A program made the position numbers and the translations under genes. The notes below the pieces were generated by a model. The model saw nothing but the letters and a program-made list of their open reading frames with translations. It had not been told where the DNA came from and searched no databases. Shown in pieces: positions 58,901 through 64,000 of a stretch of 64,000 bases of DNA; within the stretch, counting starts at the first letter, position 1, and each line of letters opens with the position of its first letter. This DNA comes from Phytophthora hibernalis (taxonomy: Eukaryota > Oomycota > Peronosporomycetes > Peronosporales > Peronosporaceae): positions 1 through 64,000 of the forward strand of contig JAAKBF010000329.1 of the NCBI GenBank assembly GCA_012656075.1, read 5' to 3'.

Positions 58901-61500
58901 GATAACACAACTAGGCTCTACAGTGCTCCCAATCGATCGACAGCGGCCCTACAGACGCCAGAGGCTCAATCGAAAGCCTGAACCCTAACTGAATGACCTT
59001 AACTTAACAGTCCTATGCCCTTCCAGCGGTTCTACAGCCACCTGAGAGCACAACTAGGCTCTACAGTGCTCCCAATCGATCGACAGCGGCCCTACAGACG
59101 CCAGAGGCTCAATCGAAAGCCTGAACCCTAACTGAATCACCTTAACTTAACAGTCCTATACCCTTGCAGCGCTTCTACAGCCACCTGAGAGCACAACTAG
59201 GCTCTACAGTGTCCCAATCGATCCACAGCGGCCCTACAGACTCCAGAGGCTCAATCGAAAACTTGAACCCTAAGTGAATGACCTTACTTAACAGGCCTAT
59301 ACCCTTGCAGCGCTTCTACAGCCACCTGATAACACAACTAGGCTCTACAGTGCTCCCAATCGATCGACAGCGGCCCTACAGACTCCAGAGGCTCAATCGA
59401 AAGCCTGAACCCTAACTGAATCACCTTAACTTAACAGTCCTATACCCTTCCAGCGGTTCTACAGCCACCTGAGAGCACAACTAGGCTCTACAGTGCTCCC
59501 AATCGATCGACAGCGGCCCTACAGACGCCAGAGGCTCAATCGAAAGCCTGAACCCTAACTGAATCACCTTAACTTAACAGTCCTATACCCTTCCAGCGCT
59601 TCTACAGCCACCTGATAACACAACTAGGCTCTACAGTGCTCCCAATCGATCGACAGCGGCCCTACAGACTCCAGAGGCTCAATCGAAAGCCTGAACCCTA
59701 ACTGAATCACCTTAACTTAACAGTCCTCTGCCCTTCCAGCGGTTCTACAGCCACCTGAGAGCACAACTAGGCTCTACAGTGCTCCAATCGATCGACAGCG
59801 GCCCTACAGACGCCAGAGGCTCAATCGAAAGCCTGAACCCTAACTGAATCACCTTAACTTAACAGTCCTATACCCTTCCAGCGGTTCTACAGCCACCTGA
59901 GAGCACAACTAGGCTCTACAGTGCTCCCAATCGATCGACAGCGGCCCTACAGACTCCAGAGGCTCAATCGAAAGCCTGAACCCTAACTGAATCACCTTAA
60001 CTTAACAGTCCTATACCCTTCCAGCGGTTCTACAGCCACCTGAGAGCACAACTAGGCTCTACAGTGCTCCCAATCGATCGACAGCGGCCCTACAGACTCC
60101 AGAGGCTCAATCGAAAGCCTGAACCCTAACTGAATCACCTTAACTTAACAGTCCTATACCCTTCCAGCGCTTCTACAGCCACCTGAGAACACAACTAGGC
60201 TCTACAGTGCTCCCAATCGATCGACAGCGGCCCTACAGACGCCAGAGGCTCAATCGAAAGCCTGAACCCTAACTGAATCACCTTAACTTAACAGTCCTAT
60301 ACCCTTGCAGCGCTTCTACAGCCACCTGAGAGCACAACTAGGCTCTACAGTGCTCCCAATCGATCCACAGCGGCCCTACAGACTCCAGAGGCTCAATCGA
60401 AAGCCTGAACCCTAACTGAATCACCTTAACTTAACAGTCCTATACCCTTCCAGCTTCTACAGCCACCTGAGACACAACTAGGCTCTACAGTGCTCCCAAT
60501 CGATCGACAGCGGCCCTACAGACTCCAGAGGCTCAATCGAAAGCCTGAACCCTAACTGAATCACCTTAACTTAACAGTCCTATACCCTTGCAGCGCTTCT
60601 ACAGCCACCTGATAACACAACTAGGCTCTACAGTGGTCCCAATCGATCGACAGCGGCCCTACAGACGCCAGAGGCTCAATCGAAAGCCTGAACCCTAAGT
60701 GAATGACCTTAACTTAACAGGCCTATACCCTTGCAGCGCTTCTACAGCCACCTGATAACACAACTAGGCTCTACAGTGCTCCCAATCGATCGACAGCGGC
60801 CCTACAGACTCCAGAGGCTCAATCGAAAGCCTGAACCCTAACTGAATCACCTTAACTTAACAGTCCTATACCCTTCCAGCGGTTCTACAGCCACCTGAGA
60901 GCACAACTAGGCTCTACAGTGCTCCCAATCGATCGACAGCGGCCCTACAGACGCCAGAGGCTCAATCGAAAGCCTGAACCCTAACTGAATCACCTTAACT
61001 TAACAGTCCTATACCCTTCCAGCGCTTCTACAGCCACCTGAGAACACAACTAGGCTCTACAGTGCTCCCAATCGATCGACAGCGGCCCTACAGACTCCAG
61101 AGGCTCAATCGAAAGCCTGAACCCTAACTGAATCACCTTAACTTAACAGTCCTCTGCCCTTCCAGCGGTTCTACAGCCACCTGAGAGCACAACTAGGCTC
61201 TACAGTGCTCCCAATCGATCGACAGCGGCCCTACAGACTCCAGAGGCTCAATCGAAAGCCTGAACCCTAACTGAATCACCTTAACTTAACAGTCCTATAC
61301 CCTTCCAGCGGTTCTACAGCCACCTGAGAGCACAACTAGGCTCTACAGTGCTCCCAATCGATCGTCAGCGGCCCTACAGACTCCAGAGGCTCAATCGAAA
61401 GCCTGAACCCTAACTGAATCACCTTAACTTAACAGTCCTATACCCTTCCAGCTTCTACAGCCACCTGATAACACAACTAGGCTCTACAGTGCTCCCAATC
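49901..61500. repeat. satellite block 3, mixed and indel-rich
   Basis: Monomer variants are mixed from unit to unit. New forms are common: CCTCTGCCC, ACAGGCCTATA, GTGAATGACC, GTGAGTGACC and CGATCGTCAGC. Small deletions recur, for example near 49,935, 50,107, 50,630, 50,893, 51,410, 52,140, 55,735 and 55,845-55,880. This looks older or less recently homogenised than its neighbours. Confidence 0.75.
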
Positions 61501-64000
61501 GATCGACAGCGGCCCTACAGACGCCAGAGGCTCAATCGAAAGCCTGAACCCTAACTGAATCACCTTAACTTAACAGTCCTATACCCTTCCAGCGGTTCTA
61601 CAGCCACCTGAGAGCACAACTAGGCTCTACAGTGCTCCCAATCGATCGACAGCGGCCCTACAGACGCCAGAGGCTCAATCGAAAGCCTGAACCCTAACTG
61701 AATCACCTTAACTTAACAGTCCTATACCCTTCCAGCGGTTCTACAGCCACCTGATAACACAACTAGGCTCTACAGTGCTCCCAATCGATCGACAGCGGCC
61801 CTACAGACGCCAGAGGCTCAATCGAAAGCCTGAACCCTAAGTGAATGACCTTAACTTAACAGTCCTATACCCTTCCAGCGGTTCTACAGCCACCTGAGAG
61901 CACAACTAGGCTCTACAGTGCTCCCAATCGATCGACAGCGGCCCTACAGACGCCAGAGGCTCAATCGAAAGCCTGAACCCTAACTGAATCACCTTAACTT
62001 AACAGTCATATACCCTTGCAGCGCTTCTACAGCCACCTGAGAGCACAACTAGGCTCTACAGTGCTCCCAATCGATCGACAGCGGCCCTACAGACGCCAGA
62101 GGCTCAATCGAAAGCCTGAACCCTAACTGAATCACCTTAACTTAACAGTCCTATACCCTTCCAGCGGTTCTACAGCCACCTGAGAGCACAACTAGGCTCT
62201 ACAGTGCTCCCAATCGATCCACAGCGGCCCTACAGACGCCAGAGGCTCAATCGAAAGCTTGAACCCTAAGTGAGTGACCTTAACTTAACAGTCCTCTGCC
62301 CTTCCAGCGGTTCTACAGCCACCTGAGAACACAACTAGGCTCTACAGTGCTCCCAATCGATCGACAGCGGCCCTACAGACGCCAGAGGCTCAATCGAAAG
62401 CCTGAACCCTAACTGAATCACCTTAACTTAACAGTCCTATACCCTTCCAGCGGTTCTACAGCCACCTGAGAGCACAACTAGGCTCTACAGTGCTCCCAAT
62501 CGATCGACAGCGGCCCTACAGACGCCAGAGGCTCAATCGAAAGCCTGAACCCTAACTGAATCACCTTAACTTAACAGTCCTATACCCTTCCAGCGCTTCT
62601 ACAGCCACCTGAGAGCACAACTAGGCTCTACAGTGCTCCCAATCGATCGACAGCGGCCCTACAGACGCCAGAGGCTCAATCGAAAGCCTGAACCCTAACT
62701 GAATCACCTTAACTTAACAGTCCTATACCCTTCCAGCGGTTCTACAGCCACCTGAGAGACACAACTAGGCTCTACAGTGCTCCCAATCGATCGACAGCGG
62801 CCCTACAGACGCCAGAGGCTCAATCGAAAGCCTGAACCCTAACTGAATCACCTTAACTTAACAGTCCTATACCCTTCCAGCGGTTCTACAGCCACCTGAG
62901 AGCACAACTAGGCTCTACAGTGCTCCCAATCGATCGACAGCGGCCCTACAGACGCCAGAGGCTCAATCGAAAGCCTGAACCCTAACTGAATCACCTTAAC
63001 TTAACAGTCCTATACCCTTCCAGCGTTCTACAGCCACCTGATAACACAACTAGGCTCTACAGTGCTCCCAATCGATCGACAGCGGCCCTACAGACGCCAG
63101 AGGCTCAATCGAAAGCCTGAACCCTAACTGAATCACCTTAACTTAACAGTCCTATACCCTTCCAGCGGTTCTACAGCCACCTGAGAGCACAACTAGGCTC
63201 TACAGTGCTCCCAATCGATCGACAGCGGCCCTACAGACGCCAGAGGCTCAATCGAAAGCCTGAACCCTAACTGAATCACCTTAACTTAACAGTCCTATAC
63301 CCTTCCAGCGGTTCTACAGCCACCTGATAACACAACTAGGCTCTACAGTGCTCCCAATCGATCGACAGCGGCCCTACAGACGCCAGAGGCTCAATCGAAA
63401 GCCTGAACCCTAACTGAATCACCTTAACTTAACAGTCCTATACCCTTCCAGCGGTTCTACAGCCACCTGAGAGCACAACTAGGCTCTACAGTGCTCCCAA
63501 TCGATCGACAGCGGCCCTACAGACGCCAGAGGCTCAATCGAAAGCCTGAACCCTAACTGAATCACCTTAACTTAACAGTCCTATACCCTTCCAGCGCTTC
63601 TACAGCCACCTGAGAACACAACTAGGCTCTACAGTGCTCCCAATCGATCGACAGCGGCCCTACAGACGCCAGAGGCTCAATCGAAAGCCTGAACCCTAAC
63701 TGAATCACCTTAACTTAACAGTCCTATACCCTTCCAGCGGTTCTACAGCCACCTGAGAACACAACTAGGCTCTACAGTGCTCCCAATCGATCGACAGCGG
63801 CCCTACAGACGCCAGAGGCTCAATCGAAAGCCTGAACCCTAACTGAATCACCTTAACTTAACAGTCCTATACCCTTCCAGCGGTTCTACAGCCACCTGAG
63901 AGCACAACTAGGCTCTACAGTGCTCCCAATCGATCGACAGCGGCCCTACAGACGCCAGAGGCTCAATCGAAAGCCTGAACCCTAACTGAATCACCTTAAC
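61501..64000. repeat. satellite block 4, homogeneous, GACGCC-dominated
   Basis: From about 61,500 to the window end every unit carries GACGCC and nearly all have CGATCG and TCACC, resembling block 2. Small exceptions are GAGAGACACAAC near 62,755 and a shortened AGCGTTC near 63,023. The array continues beyond the window. Confidence 0.78.

Larger units (their letters stand above)
40320..64000. repeat. 143-bp satellite array, about 165 units
   Basis: Monomers of 143 bp, for example 40460-40602 and 40603-40745, repeat head to tail without interruption to the window end. Every unit has CCTTAACTTAAC, TATACCCTTCCAGCG, CACAACTAGGCTCTACAG, CCCAATCGAT, CAGCGGCCCTACAGAC and GCTCAATCGAAAG, and ends GAACCCTAACTGAATCA or a variant. 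The length is not a multiple of three, so the frame changes each unit and no gene is possible. A handful of sites carry most variation: AGCGCTTC/AGCGGTTC, GAGAGC/GAGAAC/GATAAC, GTGCTCC/GTGGTCC, CGATCG/CGATCC, GACTCC/GACGCC, AGCCTG/AGCTTG, TCACC/TGACC. I see no genes, transposon insertions or inversions inside it. Confidence 0.97.

Noticed and set aside
40320..64000. CRISPR-like regular repeats
   Set aside because: The whole 143-bp unit is conserved, with no unique spacers and no cas genes, and the context is eukaryotic.
40320..64000. Ribosomal DNA spacer or 5S array
   Set aside because: No rRNA or 5S-like sequence, no Pol III internal boxes that I could recognise, and the unit is too short for 5S plus spacer.
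1..64000. Host genes such as effectors, tRNAs or housekeeping genes
   Set aside because: Everything before 40,320 is accounted for by the retrotransposon or the minisatellite, and everything after by the satellite. No other coding or RNA gene signal was found.

Overview
This window contains no ordinary host gene that I can support. It is a block of repetitive eukaryotic DNA in two parts. Positions 1 to about 40,319 are built almost entirely from one family of Ty1/copia-type LTR retrotransposon. Positions about 40,320 to 64,000 are an uninterrupted array of a 143-bp satellite, about 165 units, running off the right edge. The likely host is an oomycete, probably Phytophthora-like. This rests on a close match to the oomycete Inr+FPR core promoter inside every well-preserved LTR and on the GC-rich coding style. 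The genus is inference.

The retrotransposon has LTRs of about 363 bp beginning TGTTG. Its primer-binding site is complementary to the anticodon stem-loop of initiator tRNA-Met. A single gag-pol frame (1,360 codons from the best start) runs gag, zinc knuckle, aspartic protease, integrase, reverse transcriptase, RNase H, and its stop codon lies inside the 3' LTR. Two copies (about 23.4-28.2 kb and 27.9-32.7 kb) have fully open frames. A third (about 19.0-23.8 kb) is broken only by a small indel cluster.

Layout: an LTR cut by the window edge (1-338); a 38-42-bp minisatellite (339-633); a minus-strand truncated element (634-3913); a plus-strand fragment (3914-5355); a minus-strand element lacking the gag start (5356-9163); a plus-strand 5' part (9164-11098); a minus-strand 3' part (11099-13664); a plus-strand head-to-tail array of seven LTR+internal units with a terminal LTR (13665-37426); a minus-strand 5' part (37427-39135); and a plus-strand 3' part (39136-40319). 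Read as insertions, this is a Russian-doll nest of alternating orientation. The plus array sits in a minus element (11099-13664 plus 37427-39135), which sits in a plus element (9164-11098 plus 39136-40319), which sits in a minus element (5356-9163), which sits in a plus element (3914-5355). The array itself shares LTRs between neighbours: two 5'-half units, three full units, then two 3'-half units.

Two stretches (about 15.15-19.0 kb and 32.7-37.7 kb) are crowded with one- and two-base indels while neighbouring copies are clean. This looks more like unpolished long-read sequence than evolutionary decay, so the partial duplicated units there need confirmation. The copia concentration recalls the copia-rich centromeres reported for Phytophthora sojae. 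Combined with a large satellite, a centromeric, pericentromeric or subtelomeric location is plausible but not shown by the sequence.
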